Positions 1-9,898 of a stretch of DNA of 64,000 nucleotides are shown piece after piece. Within the stretch, counting starts at the first letter, position 1; the number at the start of each line of letters is the position of its first letter. The translations under genes and the position numbers were made by a program. The notes beneath the pieces were generated by a model. The model did no database searches. It saw nothing but the letters and a program-made list of their open reading frames with translations, and was not told the origin of the DNA. The stretch lies in the NCBI RefSeq assembly GCF_000166275.1, contig NZ_CM001023.1, forward strand, positions 930,001 to 994,000, read 5' to 3'. The DNA comes from Algoriphagus machipongonensis. GTDB lineage: Bacteria; Bacteroidota; Bacteroidia; Cytophagales; Cyclobacteriaceae.

Positions 1-863
1 GGGAAAGCTTCAATTTTACCGACTGTTGCAACCTGCGCTCCCTCAAAGGACTTGACTATTTCATTGACAGCCAAAATCAGTTTAGCAGCAGGAATCATCG
101 GGTCTTTGCGCATATTCATCGGAGTAGTTCCAGCATGGTTTGCAAACCCCTTGAAAGTAAACTCCCACCATTCGATTGCTACAATTCCTTCCACAACCCC
201 AATATCTAGGCCTTCACGGTCTAAATTGCCTCCTTGTTCAATATGTAGCTCTAAGAATGCAGCTATATCACCAGGAGCTCTTTCCATTTCAGAGATCCTA
301 TCTGGATTGCCTCCTAATGCAAGGATTCCCTCGTATTGTGTAAGCCCACTGCTACTTTTTACCTTCAGTGCTTCTTCGGTTAATTGGCCTACAATAGCTC
401 GACTTCCCACAACTCCCCCTTCTTCATTACTAAAAATGATTACTTCCAGAGGATGTTTTGTTTGTATTTTCTGATCATTTAAAGTCTGTATGACCTCGAT
501 AGCACTCATAGATCCTACGGGTCCATCATAATCTCCTCCATTGGGTACTTCATCTATGTGAGAACCAAAAGCTATGGCCTTTAAACCTGCTTCAGTTCCA
601 TTTCTTTTCCCAATGATATTGCCAGCAAAATCCACAGAAACTTCCATGTCTGCGGCTTCCATCAATTCCATGACATAGGCTCTACCTTCAATATCGTATT
701 CACTAAAAGCGATTCGGTCCGAACCTCCAGCTTCATTTTTTCCAAAAGTGGCGAGCTTTTGAATAGAGCTGTTTAATCTATTGGCGTTGACTTGTAGCTT
801 AGATTGAGCGGCTGAAGTGCTAATAGAAGCAATGAATAAAAGGGCGATAAAAAGTTTAGACAT
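1..863 (-). CDS. Zn-dependent amidase/hydantoinase-carbamoylase family (M20), secreted, 3' end cut by window edge
   Basis: I translated this from the reverse strand; the ATG is at 861-863 and the frame is open to base 1, so about 287 residues of a family usually near 410-430 are visible. The N-terminus (MSKLFIALLFIASISTSAAQ) is a Sec signal peptide. Family motifs follow in order: GSHIDEVPNGGDYDG (metal ligands His and Asp), SNEEGG (catalytic and ligand Glu), ELHIEQG and HAGTTPM. The family (allantoate amidohydrolase, N-carbamoyl amino acid hydrolase, beta-ureidopropionase) hydrolyses C-N bonds of ureido or amide substrates using two zinc ions. A periplasmic location is inferred from the signal peptide, and the substrate cannot be told. 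The C-terminal metal ligand lies outside the window. Confidence 0.9.
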   Translation of the reverse strand, partial: MSKLFIALLFIASISTSAAQSKLQVNANRLNSSIQKLATFGKNEAGGSDRIAFSEYDIEGRAYVMELMEAADMEVSVDFAGNIIGKRNGTEAGLKAIAFGSHIDEVPNGGDYDGPVGSMSAIEVIQTLNDQKIQTKHPLEVIIFSNEEGGVVGSRAIVGQLTEEALKVKSSSGLTQYEGILALGGNPDRISEMERAPGDIAAFLELHIEQGGNLDREGLDIGVVEGIVAIEWWEFTFKGFANHAGTTPMNMRKDPMIPAAKLILAVNEIVKSFEGAQVATVGKIEAF

Positions 864-920
864 AATCGTTTTGTATTTCTTCAATTTCAAGAATTCTTAC
901 TTATGTTCAAATAAACCATA

Positions 921-952
921 AAAAAAACCTCTTCAGGTTTGAAGAGGTTTTT
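921..952 (-). terminator. Rho-independent terminator of the desaturase gene
   Basis: AACCTCTTC (926-934) pairs with GAAGAGGTT (941-949) across a 6-nt loop. On the minus strand the stem is followed by a T run (complement of 921-927). It lies just beyond the stop of the minus-strand desaturase gene; a shorter T run on the plus side makes it possibly bidirectional. Confidence 0.8.
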
Positions 953-967
953 GCTGTTCGATTGGCA

Positions 968-1969
968 TTACTTAAGCCAAGCAAGCTGAATTTCATCTGG
1001 AGCTTTAATTCTATCCGCTACTCTCATGTATCTATCAGAGAGTTTAGCAAGGTAGACTTGGGCTTTTGAAGCGGCATCATTCAAGCCCGTTAAGCTTTCG
1101 ATCTTCCATAAGCTAACCAAGTGGTCTATTATTCTTGCATAATCCCAGCCTGTGTAGATTCCCACTTTTTGTGTAATCTCCGAAAATCTTGTGTAGATCG
1201 ATGGGTTAGGACCACCTTCTCCCATTAAGACTGCAGGCATCACAATTTGTTTTTTCATCATTTTTTCAAAAGCGAGAATGGCTCCGTTAGGGTCAATCTC
1301 AAAGATTTTTGACATAAATGATTTGTAAGCCTTTTCATGTCTAGCTTCATCTCCAGCAATTGTTTTACAAATTCTGGAAAGTACAGGGTCTCCTGCCTTG
1401 TCTGCAAGTTTTCCTGTGTTGACGTGTGATATTTTTGTTGCTCTTTCCTGGAAAGAGGTATAAATCATGGCTTGATATGGATCGCTTTCTGATTTTGGAT
1501 CGAAACCATTGGATAAAAGTCTGTGAATCGTGATTTCAACAGCCTTCATGTCCACCCGGCCAGTCATGTATAAATATTTGTTTAGAAGGTCTCCATGACG
1601 GTTTTCCTCTGCCGTCCAGGATTTAGACCACCTTACCCAGCCTGATGGGGAAAGAAGGCTTCTTTCTTCATTGATTCCTTCAAGAAGGTTGAAGTATGTT
1701 TGATAAGAAGGTAAAGCTTCCTCTGTGATCATATTTCCCACTAGGGAAGTTAGGACAGTGTCTGGAATGCCTTCAGCTCTCTTTTGCAATAGCTTGATTT
1801 CATCATGAATATCAGGATTGCTAAAATCAGGTAAGAAATCTGTTGGTTGCCAGCAAGTCTCAGGATCAACCAAGATATTGTCAACAGCATCTCCCACAAA
1901 GTCATCTAATTGGCTGATAACCTCCATGTTTTTCTCCAGCTCGTAATCTATAGGTTTTGAATTTCTCAT
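968..1969 (-). CDS. Acyl-ACP desaturase (ferritin-like di-iron family)
   Basis: This 333-residue soluble protein carries both di-iron signatures of plant-type stearoyl-ACP desaturases: EENRH at residues 121-125 and DEARH at 207-211. Further helical Glu ligands are likely near residues 83-84 (TEEALPSY) and 175 (FQER). Family members insert a cis double bond into an acyl chain on acyl carrier protein, using O2 and ferredoxin electrons. There is no signal peptide, so it should be cytoplasmic and serve membrane-lipid unsaturation. The gene is monocistronic with an ATG start and its own terminator. The position of the double bond cannot be inferred. Confidence 0.92.
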   Translation of the reverse strand: MRNSKPIDYELEKNMEVISQLDDFVGDAVDNILVDPETCWQPTDFLPDFSNPDIHDEIKLLQKRAEGIPDTVLTSLVGNMITEEALPSYQTYFNLLEGINEERSLLSPSGWVRWSKSWTAEENRHGDLLNKYLYMTGRVDMKAVEITIHRLLSNGFDPKSESDPYQAMIYTSFQERATKISHVNTGKLADKAGDPVLSRICKTIAGDEARHEKAYKSFMSKIFEIDPNGAILAFEKMMKKQIVMPAVLMGEGGPNPSIYTRFSEITQKVGIYTGWDYARIIDHLVSLWKIESLTGLNDAASKAQVYLAKLSDRYMRVADRIKAPDEIQLAWLK

Positions 1970-2138
1970 TGTCTAAAATTCTTTGGTTGAAGTATTTTGA
2001 GTTCGGTCTTAGTATATTTTCTGCAGAAGCAGATTGATATAATATATCTAACGGCTAATTCAATGGCAAGATACAGACAAATTATCAGATTAGGGAGATT
2101 GCCGCTTATACTGATACTAGTTTCTACCGCTAAAAAAT

Positions 2139-2165
2139 GAAAAAAGCCTCCAATAGGAGGCTTTC
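2139..2165 (-). terminator. Rho-independent terminator of the lipoprotein operon
   Basis: AAAGCCTCC (2143-2151), loop AATA, then GGAGGCTTT (2156-2164). On the minus strand the hairpin runs into a T tract, about 20 bases after the stop of the beta-propeller lipoprotein gene. Confidence 0.8.
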
Positions 2166-2182
2166 AGTGGGTTTTTCTTGAA

Positions 2183-3067
2183 TTAGTAGTCCAATTTATA
2201 GGCGACAACTTTATTTTTCATAAAAGTTGGTACCAAGACTAAATTTTCCTCTGGAATAAATCCTACATCGGCCGTATTGGATTCTTCAGCTTTTGTGTCA
2301 AGCAGTAAGGTTTGGCCATCGCCAGAAACAAAATAAATTTCACCAGCCCATCTTGAAGCAACATAGTTATCATCGCCCAAGATGATCAGACCATCTCCTC
2401 CGGTCACCGTGCTGTTTAATACAGAGGATGAGCCATCTGCATTGAACATCTTTAATCCCGATCCATCCAGTCCGTAAATAGAACCATTGCTGGAAACGGC
2501 TACACCATTGAGTGAAGCATTTTCTTCAGAGATCGTAGAGATTTCTCCTCCTTCCATCACATGAAGTAAACCTTTGTTCATGTCAGTAAAATAAATCTTT
2601 CCATCATGAGCGTCAGCATCATTTAAGAATTCCGCTCCCTCTACCAGATATTTATTGGTAACCTCTCCTGTACCTAAATCAATTTCTACTAATTCATCAA
2701 TGTCGGTTACATATAACTTTCCGTTAGAGATCGCCATACCCTTAGGTGCATTCAACCCTGTAACAAACTCTTGATTAACGATATTTCCTTCTTTATCAAT
2801 AATTGAAATCGATCCCTTACCGTCCTTTTCTGTTGGGGAACCTTCAATATTGGAAACATACAGATTTCCAGAGTTTTTATCGTATAAGACGGATTCACAG
2901 GTGGTCAAAGTGGCTTCTGTTTCCCAGACCTTGGTTAAGGTTGGGGTTTTAACATCTTCCACCACGATCTCTTCTTCAGAGCTTTCTTCAGTTTTTTGAG
3001 GGCCACATTGGGCAAATAGTAAGGTTGCAGACAATCCTAGTAAGCTGCTTTTTAAAAGGGTTTTCAT
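2183..3067 (-). CDS. Lipoprotein with SMP-30/gluconolactonase-like beta-propeller
   Basis: This 294-residue protein starts with a lipoprotein signal (LSATLLFAQC, Cys about residue 21) and an acidic linker (EESSEEE). The rest consists of repeated blades of the type NGKLYVTDIDELVEIDL, GKIYFTDMNKGLLHVM and SNGSIYGLDGSGLKMF, typical of six-bladed SMP-30/NHL-like propellers. Members bind metal or act as lactonases, but I see no decisive active-site set, so only the fold is called. The start codon lies 6 bases after the stop of the upstream esterase gene, so the two are almost certainly co-transcribed. The lipid anchor suggests periplasm or outer membrane. Confidence 0.78.
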   Translation of the reverse strand: MKTLLKSSLLGLSATLLFAQCGPQKTEESSEEEIVVEDVKTPTLTKVWETEATLTTCESVLYDKNSGNLYVSNIEGSPTEKDGKGSISIIDKEGNIVNQEFVTGLNAPKGMAISNGKLYVTDIDELVEIDLGTGEVTNKYLVEGAEFLNDADAHDGKIYFTDMNKGLLHVMEGGEISTISEENASLNGVAVSSNGSIYGLDGSGLKMFNADGSSSVLNSTVTGGDGLIILGDDNYVASRWAGEIYFVSGDGQTLLLDTKAEESNTADVGFIPEENLVLVPTFMKNKVVAYKLDY

Positions 3068-3073
3068 TTTTCG

Positions 3074-4804
3074 TTAGTTTTTGGTTAGTGTCCAATTTTG
3101 TTGATTAAATCCTGCCGGAGCAGTTTCAAGTAATCTTTCTTCAATTTTGTCAAGGTACATCGTATTGTACCTTAGGCGGGTGATGTAGTTGGGTAAATCA
3201 GGGTCTCCATTCCAACAATGTTCAGCCCTGTCTCCGTAGGCTACTTCCCCTTTATAATACGGATTTTGTGTTTGTTCTAAAAAATTCTCGGTCAAATAAA
3301 CTGCATTGTTTAGGTAATAGTTATCCATGTCGCCACAGTAGATGTTTACTTTTCCTTCCAGCTTTGGACCGAGCTCCTTCCAGTCTCGTTCCATGATGTA
3401 TCGAAGATCGTAATTTTCCTTCCAATATGAAGCTACAGAAGGATCAATTACACCAGTTTTTTTATCCCAGATAGGCTTGGGGTACCCGTCATCGCCCACT
3501 GGAGAATAAACTGCTTGCCAAATATCAAATTGCTCACCGGATCTAGAAAGGGGGCCACCTATCGCGAGTTCACGATGGTTCATGTCTTGGACAGTAGAGG
3601 AAACATGCCCTAAATAATCCCTATGTCCAGGACGTAGCGTCTTTCTGAACTCACCTTCCTGATAGTATGCGTTTTGATCCTCATATAAATTAATGGTAGT
3701 AAATGCCCTAAAATCAATTGGGTCTGGACAAGCAGCAAAACAACCATTGTATTCATCTGGGTAAAGAACCTGTGCGGCTAAAGCTTCCCAGCCCCCAGTG
3801 GATCCACCGTAAAGAAACCTGGACCAACCTTCCCCAATTCCTCTAAATTCCTTCTCTATAAAAGGGATCAATTCATAAGTCAAAGCATCACCATATGGGC
3901 CTAAGTTTTCAGAATTGACTGCATAGCTATCATCATAAAATGGATTGGCATGCTGTATCTCAATGATGATGAATCTTTTAAAGTCTGGAGAAATCCATTT
4001 TTGGTAAAAATCATAGGCTTCTTGTTGCTGAATTTTTTGATAGCCATAAATTCCAAACCTTTCCGAATATTCATCTTCAGGCAAATCTGGATCTGGTGGG
4101 CTGGTTCTAAAGCCTCCAAAATCATCTGGGAAATGGCCATGAAAAATCATCAAAGGATAATGTTGATTGGGGTTTTCTTCGAAACCTTCGGGAAGTAATA
4201 CGTGGGCGCCTAAAAACATATCTCTACCCCAGAATTCGGAAAGCATTTCAGATTTCATTTTGATATGCTTGATATATTCAGTGTCCTCAGCTACCGAGAT
4301 AGGTGGGATTATTTGATCGATAGTTAATTCAATAGTAGCCCCTTTTTTTAACCTAACAGAAATTGGTTTGGAATATAGGTTTCCCGGAGTTCTTCCCCAT
4401 TTTCTTCCTTCACCTTGATCCATCGCAAGTTTCACGGTATGACCATCGGATCTATTAAATGTTTCATATTTGATGATGAAAGCTTGCATCATATATTCAC
4501 CTTCAGGCACTTCTTGAATGCTTTTCAATGGATAGCCAAAGCTGTCGGTGTCAAATTTTATCACATCACCAGCCTGATAGTTTTCTAAATCCATTCCAAA
4601 AACTTGGGCTGTTCCTACATTATCAGAAATCGAAAATCTGGGTTCTTGATCCCTTTTATCTGAAAAAATTAGAAGTAACCTTCCGTCTTTAAGATCTGAA
4701 GCGAGTGTTGGGTCAACCTTAATAAGAAAAGGACTTCCTTTTTCGGGCTGATTGCAGGCGAAGACCAGGCTAGCAATCACTAGGTGAAATAAAAACTTCT
4801 TCAT
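3074..4804 (-). CDS. Putative esterase-family lipoprotein (alpha/beta hydrolase)
   Basis: This 576-residue protein is read from the ATG at 4804. A TTG 18 bases upstream would give a longer form but would put six extra residues before the signal peptide. The signal MKKFLFHLVIASLVFAC ends in a lipobox Cys. A beta-sandwich-like N-terminal part of about 190 residues precedes an esterase domain with PLMIFHGHFPDDFGG and the nucleophile elbow GGSTGGWEA (Ser near residue 335). A His in AEHCWNGDP near the C-terminus may complete the triad. Homologues are usually annotated only as putative esterases, and the substrate is unknown. It forms an operon with the beta-propeller lipoprotein, 6 bases apart. 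Confidence 0.75.
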   Translation of the reverse strand: MKKFLFHLVIASLVFACNQPEKGSPFLIKVDPTLASDLKDGRLLLIFSDKRDQEPRFSISDNVGTAQVFGMDLENYQAGDVIKFDTDSFGYPLKSIQEVPEGEYMMQAFIIKYETFNRSDGHTVKLAMDQGEGRKWGRTPGNLYSKPISVRLKKGATIELTIDQIIPPISVAEDTEYIKHIKMKSEMLSEFWGRDMFLGAHVLLPEGFEENPNQHYPLMIFHGHFPDDFGGFRTSPPDPDLPEDEYSERFGIYGYQKIQQQEAYDFYQKWISPDFKRFIIIEIQHANPFYDDSYAVNSENLGPYGDALTYELIPFIEKEFRGIGEGWSRFLYGGSTGGWEALAAQVLYPDEYNGCFAACPDPIDFRAFTTINLYEDQNAYYQEGEFRKTLRPGHRDYLGHVSSTVQDMNHRELAIGGPLSRSGEQFDIWQAVYSPVGDDGYPKPIWDKKTGVIDPSVASYWKENYDLRYIMERDWKELGPKLEGKVNIYCGDMDNYYLNNAVYLTENFLEQTQNPYYKGEVAYGDRAEHCWNGDPDLPNYITRLRYNTMYLDKIEERLLETAPAGFNQQNWTLTKN

Positions 4805-4978
4805 GATATGGTGGTTTTTCAATTAAAAGTTAATCAATAACAGTCAAATGTTTTGATTACAGGGTTTTAATTCATTGAAATTGAGATAAAAATTTGCGTT
4901 TCATCTCTTTTAAGGAATTTCTTTCCAGTAGTGCGCAAAAGGGATTATCTTACTTGCTTAATTAAACCACCAACATTT

Positions 4979-6229
4979 ATGAAAAGAAACTATTCCTACC
5001 TATTAATCGGGCTGATGGCCTGGGCTTGTCAACCCAAACAAGTTGCTGTTGACTACACTCAAATGAGTGATGCAGAACGACTAAAAGCTGCAACTGAAAT
5101 TGCTCACAATACCATCATGGTTGATGGCCACGTGGATTTACCTTATAGAATGAAAGTAGGCGGATTTACACTTCAAAGAGAAATTCTCGATGTATCTGTA
5201 AGAACCGATGGAGGTAATTTTGATTACCCGAGAACCAAAGAGGGAGGGCTAGATGCTCCTTTTATGTCCATTTATATTCCAGCTTCGAATCAGCAAATTC
5301 CAGGTGCTTCGAAGGCATTGGCTGATTCGCTTATTTTAATGACGGAAAGACTGACGGAAACTTTCCCAGACAAGTTTGCCATGGCTTATAGCCCTGCGGA
5401 CATAGAAGCAAATTTTGCAGAGGGAAAAATTTCTCTCCCTATGGGAATGGAAAATGGAGCAGGTTTGGAAGATGATATTTCAAACGTAGAGTATTTTTAT
5501 AATCGTGGAATCCGCTACATCACATTGACGCATGGCAAAGCAAACTTGATTGGAGACAGTAGTTACGATACGGTTAGGCTATACAATGGATTGAGCGAAT
5601 ATGGAAAGCAGGTAGTGAAGGAAATGAATAGGGTAGGAATCATGGTAGATGTATCCCATGTTTCAGATGATACATTCTTAGATGCTTTGGCTACGACTGA
5701 AGTTCCAGTAATTGCTTCCCACTCATCCGTAAGGGCATTTACTCCTGGGTTTGAAAGAAATATGAGTGATGAGTTGATAAAAGCTATGGCAGACAATGGT
5801 GGTGTCATGATGATCAATTTTGGGGGAAGCTTTATTGATTCTGCTTATGCTTCTGGAAGTGCCAAAGTTAGAGAACACCTTGTCAACTGGCTGGCTGAAA
5901 ATGAGCTAAGTAGAAGCGACTCGGCAGCTCAGGCCTACATCGCTGAATATACAGCTGCTAATAACCCATTTCCGACAGTTCAAAAAGTAGCAGATCACAT
6001 TGATCATGTGGTGGCTTTGGTAGGTGTTGACTATGTGGGGTTAGGTTCTGACTTTGATGGAGTAGGAGATTCTCTACCTACAGGCTTAAAGGATGTTTCA
6101 ATGTACCCTAATTTGATTGCAGAATTGTTGAAAAGAGGTTATTCTGAGGAGGATATAAAAAAGATTTGTTCTGGTAATATCTTTAGAGTCTGGAAAGCTG
6201 TGGAGGATTACGCTGCTTCTCAATCTTGA
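4979..6229 (+). CDS. Membrane dipeptidase, M19 (renal dipeptidase) family lipoprotein
   Basis: I chose the ATG at 4979 over an in-frame GTG 48 bases upstream, because the lipoprotein signal MKRNYSYLLIGLMAWAC starts there. The protein has about 416 residues. M19 metal-site motifs are present in order: DGHVDLP (H51, D53), the zone GRLxxVE-like MGMENGAGLED, DVSHVSDDTF (His about 227), ASHSSVRAF (His about 248) and GSDFDG (Asp about 358). The family hydrolyses dipeptides, including some D-amino-acid dipeptides, with a di-zinc centre. As a lipoprotein it should act in the periplasm on peptides. It is transcribed away from the esterase operon and has no obvious partner. Confidence 0.92.
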   Translation: MKRNYSYLLIGLMAWACQPKQVAVDYTQMSDAERLKAATEIAHNTIMVDGHVDLPYRMKVGGFTLQREILDVSVRTDGGNFDYPRTKEGGLDAPFMSIYIPASNQQIPGASKALADSLILMTERLTETFPDKFAMAYSPADIEANFAEGKISLPMGMENGAGLEDDISNVEYFYNRGIRYITLTHGKANLIGDSSYDTVRLYNGLSEYGKQVVKEMNRVGIMVDVSHVSDDTFLDALATTEVPVIASHSSVRAFTPGFERNMSDELIKAMADNGGVMMINFGGSFIDSAYASGSAKVREHLVNWLAENELSRSDSAAQAYIAEYTAANNPFPTVQKVADHIDHVVALVGVDYVGLGSDFDGVGDSLPTGLKDVSMYPNLIAELLKRGYSEEDIKKICSGNIFRVWKAVEDYAASQS

Positions 6230-6346
6230 GGGCTTTAACCAACTGAACAATATAAAATTCAGAGAATTGATTTTTTTTAAATTAAAAAAGAATCATTTTC
6301 ATCCTGGAAATTTTTAAAAATTAAACTTGAATTTAAAAAATAGATT

Positions 6347-6841
6347 ATGAAAATAGTTTGTACACTTGCGATGTTTTTTCTTATGCTTTCAGGGGTTTTT
6401 GCTCAGGAGAAAAGTATCTTTTCACAGGGAGTGGAAGGTTGCTATGAGGATTATTACATCGCTTTTCATGAGCGGGGTGCTGATCCAATTCCAGACGGTG
6501 AGCATGAGGTAGTATTCGTTGTGTTGAACCAAGGAAAAAGTGACTGTTTCATGGGTAAAGCTACTGTGAAAGATGGGAAAGTAGCTTTACCTGTTTATAT
6601 TCAGAAAGATGATGAAGCTTACGTTCCAGCTGAAAGAATGTTTAAGAGTTTAGATATGGAATGGGTAGCTAAGCAGGATATTAATAGGTTGTACGAAATT
6701 ACAGATGGAATGACCAATATTTTCCAGACCCAGGAGAAATATCATATACGCTTGTTCTTTCACACTTTTATCCATCCTGACCATAGAAATAACAAGAAGG
6801 CACCACCTGCTCAAGAGCTCCTAAAAGAAGAGGAAAATTGA
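6347..6841 (+). CDS. Secreted protein of unknown function
   Basis: The 164-residue product has a clear Sec signal (MKIVCTLAMFFLMLSGVFAQ) and a mature part of about 145 residues with two Cys (in EGCYEDY and SDCFMGK) that could form a disulfide. No domain is recognised. The C-terminus is charged (QELLKEEEN) and the region HTFIHPDHRNN is His-rich. The gene stands alone between the dipeptidase and clpB and is followed by a good terminator. It is probably a periplasmic protein. Confidence 0.7.
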   Translation: MKIVCTLAMFFLMLSGVFAQEKSIFSQGVEGCYEDYYIAFHERGADPIPDGEHEVVFVVLNQGKSDCFMGKATVKDGKVALPVYIQKDDEAYVPAERMFKSLDMEWVAKQDINRLYEITDGMTNIFQTQEKYHIRLFFHTFIHPDHRNNKKAPPAQELLKEEEN

Positions 6842-6864
6842 TCAGTATTATCTGACTATTTGAG

Positions 6865-6893
6865 GGCTCTACTTTATAGGTAGAGCCTTTTTT
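6865..6893 (+). terminator. Rho-independent terminator
   Basis: GGCTCTAC (6865-6872) pairs with GTAGAGCC (6880-6887), followed by six T. It ends the transcript of the small secreted protein ahead of clpB. Confidence 0.85.
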
Positions 6894-7023
6894 ATGTCAT
6901 TATTTCCGAAATGTCTATAAAAAAGGTCAAAATACAGTCATTTTGGCTTGAAGTTAAGCTTGGCGAAAGATTTGATTAATAGCTGTCAAATACAACCACG
7001 TAAAAAAACGACTAGCAATACAT

Positions 7024-9642
7024 ATGGACTTTAAACAATTCACAATAAAATCTCAGGAGGCGATACAAAAGGCAGTAGAGTTGGCTTCAGCTTCGGGACA
7101 ACCGAATATTGAGCCCTCGCATTTGCTGAAAGGTATTTTCTCAGAGGATGAGAATGTCACCGACTTTCTCTTTAAAAAGCTCGGTACAAATAAGCAGTTG
7201 CTCAGCCAGAAAGTTGATGAGCAATTAGATAAATTACCAAAGGTAAGTGGGGGGCAGCAGCCTTATTTAAGTAATGCTTCCAATCAGGTTTTAAACAAAG
7301 CTAAAGATTATCTCAAGTCCTTTGGTGATGAATATGTAGCCATTGAACATTTACTCTTAAGTATTTTGGCGGCAGGAGACCCTGCATCAAAGATTTTGAA
7401 AGATCAGGGGATTACTGAAAAACCTTTGATCGAAGCGATAAAAGAACTTAGAAAAGGTAATAAAGTGACCGATCCAAACGCAGAAAGCAAATATCAGGCA
7501 TTGGAAAAATATTCCAAGAACCTGAACGAAATGGCCAAAAAAGGGAAGATAGACCCTGTCATTGGTCGAGATGAAGAAATCAGGAGGGTACTTCAGATTT
7601 TGGCTAGAAGAACCAAAAACAATCCGATCCTTTTGGGTGAACCCGGTGTGGGTAAGACGGCGATTGTAGAAGGTTTAGCACAGCGAATTGTATCTGGAGA
7701 TGTTCCCGAAAATCTAAAATCCAAGACTTTGATCTCTTTGGACATGGGATTGCTAGTGGCAGGTGCCAAGTATAAAGGTGAATTCGAGGAAAGATTAAAA
7801 GCCGTTATCAAAGAGGTGACCGATGCCGAAGGAGAGATAATTCTCTTTATCGATGAAATCCATACGTTGATTGGTGCTGGAGGCGGAGGAGAAGGAGCTA
7901 TGGATGCAGCGAACTTACTAAAGCCTGCTTTGGCTAGAGGTGAATTGCATGCAATCGGCGCGACTACCCTGAAAGAATACCAGAAGTATATTGAGAAGGA
8001 TAAGGCTTTGGAGCGTAGATTCCAGGCTGTTATCGTTGATGAACCAGATGCTGCAGATGCAATTTCAATCTTGAGAGGTATCAAGGACAAATATGAATTG
8101 CACCATGGAGTGCGAATCAAAGATGATGCTGTGATTGCAGCCGTTGAGCTGTCTCAGAGATATATTTCTGATCGATTCTTGCCAGATAAAGCGATTGATT
8201 TGATGGATGAGGCTGGAGCAAAGTTGAGAATGGAGATTGACTCCTTACCTCAGGAACTCGATGAGCTGAATCGTCGAATCATGCAGTTGGAAATCGAAAG
8301 AGAGGCCATTCGCAGAGAGAAGAACAAGGATAAGGAAACTGTCCTAAGTAAGGAATTAGCTGAGTTGGCTGAGAAGCGTGATAGTGTCAAAGCCAAATGG
8401 GAAAGCGAAAAGGCAGTGATTACTGGAATTCAGCGCGAGAAAGAACGAATTGATAATTATAAGGTGGAAGCCGAGCAGGCGGAACGTTCCGGGGATTTCG
8501 GCAAGGTAGCTGAAATCAGATATGGTAAAATCGGTGAAGCAGAGCAAAAACTGGAGTCTTTCAAATCTCAGTTGGCAGAAATGCAGGCCGGTTCGCCATT
8601 GCTAAAAGAAGAGGTGGATCAGGAAGATATTGCAGCGGTAGTTTCTAAATGGACAGGAATTCCACTTTCCAAAATGATCCAATCTGAGCGCGAGAAGTTG
8701 TTGCACTTGGAGGAAGAGTTAGGAAAGCGTGTGGCTGGGCAGAAAGAAGCGATTACTGCGCTTTCAGATGCAGTAAGAAGGAGCCGTGCAGGTTTACAAG
8801 ATCCAAAGAGACCTATTGGTAGCTTTATCTTTATGGGAACCACTGGGGTCGGTAAAACTGAATTGGCGAAAGCTTTGGCGGAGTACCTCTTCAATGATGA
8901 AAATGCCATGGTAAGAATAGACATGTCTGAGTATCAGGAAAGACATGCGGTCAGCCGATTGGTAGGAGCGCCTCCAGGATATGTAGGTTATGATGAAGGT
9001 GGACAATTAACAGAAGCGGTAAGAAGAAAGCCTTATTCTGTAGTGCTCTTGGACGAGATAGAAAAAGCCCACCCAGATGTCTTTAATATTCTCTTGCAGG
9101 TCTTGGATGATGGAAGGTTGACTGATAACAAAGGTCGTATAGCAAGCTTCAAAAACACCATCATCATCCTGACTACAAATATTGGTTCCAGCTTAATTCA
9201 AGAGCGATTTGCTGAGATTGAAGAGTGGAATAAGGAGGAAATAATGGACAAAACTAAAACAGAAGCTTTTGATTTATTAAAGCAATCTGTGCGTCCTGAA
9301 TTCCTTAATCGAATTGATGAAGTGATCATGTTCGAGCCGTTGAATAAGCAAATCATCCGTAAAATCGTGGACATCCAATGGGGAGAAATCCAAAAGCGAT
9401 TATCGGAGGCTAATATTGAGATTGAAGCAACGAAAGAAGTCTTGGATTATCTAGGAGAGGTTGGGTTTGACCCAAACTTCGGAGCGAGACCTTTGAAGAG
9501 AACCATGCAAAGATTGGTATTAAATGAATTATCGAAACAGATTTTGTCTGGATATATCAAAAACGATTCTGCTGTATTAGTGGATTTGGATGCCGATAAG
9601 CAAGTTTACTTCAAGAATATCGATACACCAGTGGAAGTATAA
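7024..9642 (+). CDS. clpB: Disaggregase chaperone ClpB
   Basis: This 872-residue HSP100 protein has the full ClpB order: an N-terminal double Clp repeat (about 1-145), NBD1 with Walker A GEPGVGKT near residues 205-212 and Walker [15 protein letters not shown], a coiled-coil M-domain (about 410-530; [20 protein letters not shown] and on), and NBD2 with GTTGVGKTE near 605-613 and [15 protein letters not shown]. The M-domain separates it from ClpA and ClpC. With DnaK it extracts and refolds aggregated proteins in the cytoplasm, powered by ATP. It is monocistronic with a terminator at both ends. I saw no CIRCE element upstream. Confidence 0.98.
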   Translation: MDFKQFTIKSQEAIQKAVELASASGQPNIEPSHLLKGIFSEDENVTDFLFKKLGTNKQLLSQKVDEQLDKLPKVSGGQQPYLSNASNQVLNKAKDYLKSFGDEYVAIEHLLLSILAAGDPASKILKDQGITEKPLIEAIKELRKGNKVTDPNAESKYQALEKYSKNLNEMAKKGKIDPVIGRDEEIRRVLQILARRTKNNPILLGEPGVGKTAIVEGLAQRIVSGDVPENLKSKTLISLDMGLLVAGAKYKGEFEERLKAVIKEVTDAEGEIILFIDEIHTLIGAGGGGEGAMDAANLLKPALARGELHAIGATTLKEYQKYIEKDKALERRFQAVIVDEPDAADAISILRGIKDKYELHHGVRIKDDAVIAAVELSQRYISDRFLPDKAIDLMDEAGAKLRMEIDSLPQELDELNRRIMQLEIEREAIRREKNKDKETVLSKELAELAEKRDSVKAKWESEKAVITGIQREKERIDNYKVEAEQAERSGDFGKVAEIRYGKIGEAEQKLESFKSQLAEMQAGSPLLKEEVDQEDIAAVVSKWTGIPLSKMIQSEREKLLHLEEELGKRVAGQKEAITALSDAVRRSRAGLQDPKRPIGSFIFMGTTGVGKTELAKALAEYLFNDENAMVRIDMSEYQERHAVSRLVGAPPGYVGYDEGGQLTEAVRRKPYSVVLLDEIEKAHPDVFNILLQVLDDGRLTDNKGRIASFKNTIIILTTNIGSSLIQERFAEIEEWNKEEIMDKTKTEAFDLLKQSVRPEFLNRIDEVIMFEPLNKQIIRKIVDIQWGEIQKRLSEANIEIEATKEVLDYLGEVGFDPNFGARPLKRTMQRLVLNELSKQILSGYIKNDSAVLVDLDADKQVYFKNIDTPVEV

Positions 9643-9658
9643 AAAATAGTAATTCGGT

Positions 9659-9692
9659 AAAACCCTCGGAGAGTTTAGGCTTCGAGGGTTTT
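9659..9692 (+). terminator. Rho-independent terminator of clpB
   Basis: AAAACCCTCG (9659-9668) pairs with CGAGGGTTTT (9683-9692) across a 14-nt loop, and the T-rich tract continues to about 9700. Confidence 0.85.
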
Positions 9693-9714
9693 TTATTTTT
9701 AATTAACTTGTCAT

Positions 9715-9897
9715 ATGCTCGAACATTTCTTTCAATGCCCTTATTGTCTTGCAGAAATCTCCATGTTGGTTGATCCCTCAGTCTCCTCGCAAAAGTACAT
9801 TGAGGATTGCGAGGTTTGCTGTAATCCTATAGAAATTCAAGTCTCAATAGACGAAGGGGAAATCATTATTTTCGAAGCAAATTCAATTGAACAATAA
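9715..9897 (+). CDS. CPXCG-motif cysteine-rich small protein
   Basis: This 60-residue protein has the pattern QCPYC near residues 8-11 and DCEVCC near 32-37, a two-knuckle zinc-ribbon arrangement followed by an acidic tail. It matches the small family annotated as CPXCG-motif cysteine-rich protein, although the usual Gly after the first knuckle is Leu here (CPYCL). The function of the family is unknown to me. The stop lies 1 base from the end of the convergent gene, so the two 3' ends abut with no visible terminator between them. Confidence 0.75.
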   Translation: MLEHFFQCPYCLAEISMLVDPSVSSQKYIEDCEVCCNPIEIQVSIDEGEIIIFEANSIEQ

Positions 9898-9898
9898 A

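Noticed and set aside
7593..9006. Long reverse-strand ORFs inside clpB
   Set aside because: They are antisense shadows of a strongly coding gene.
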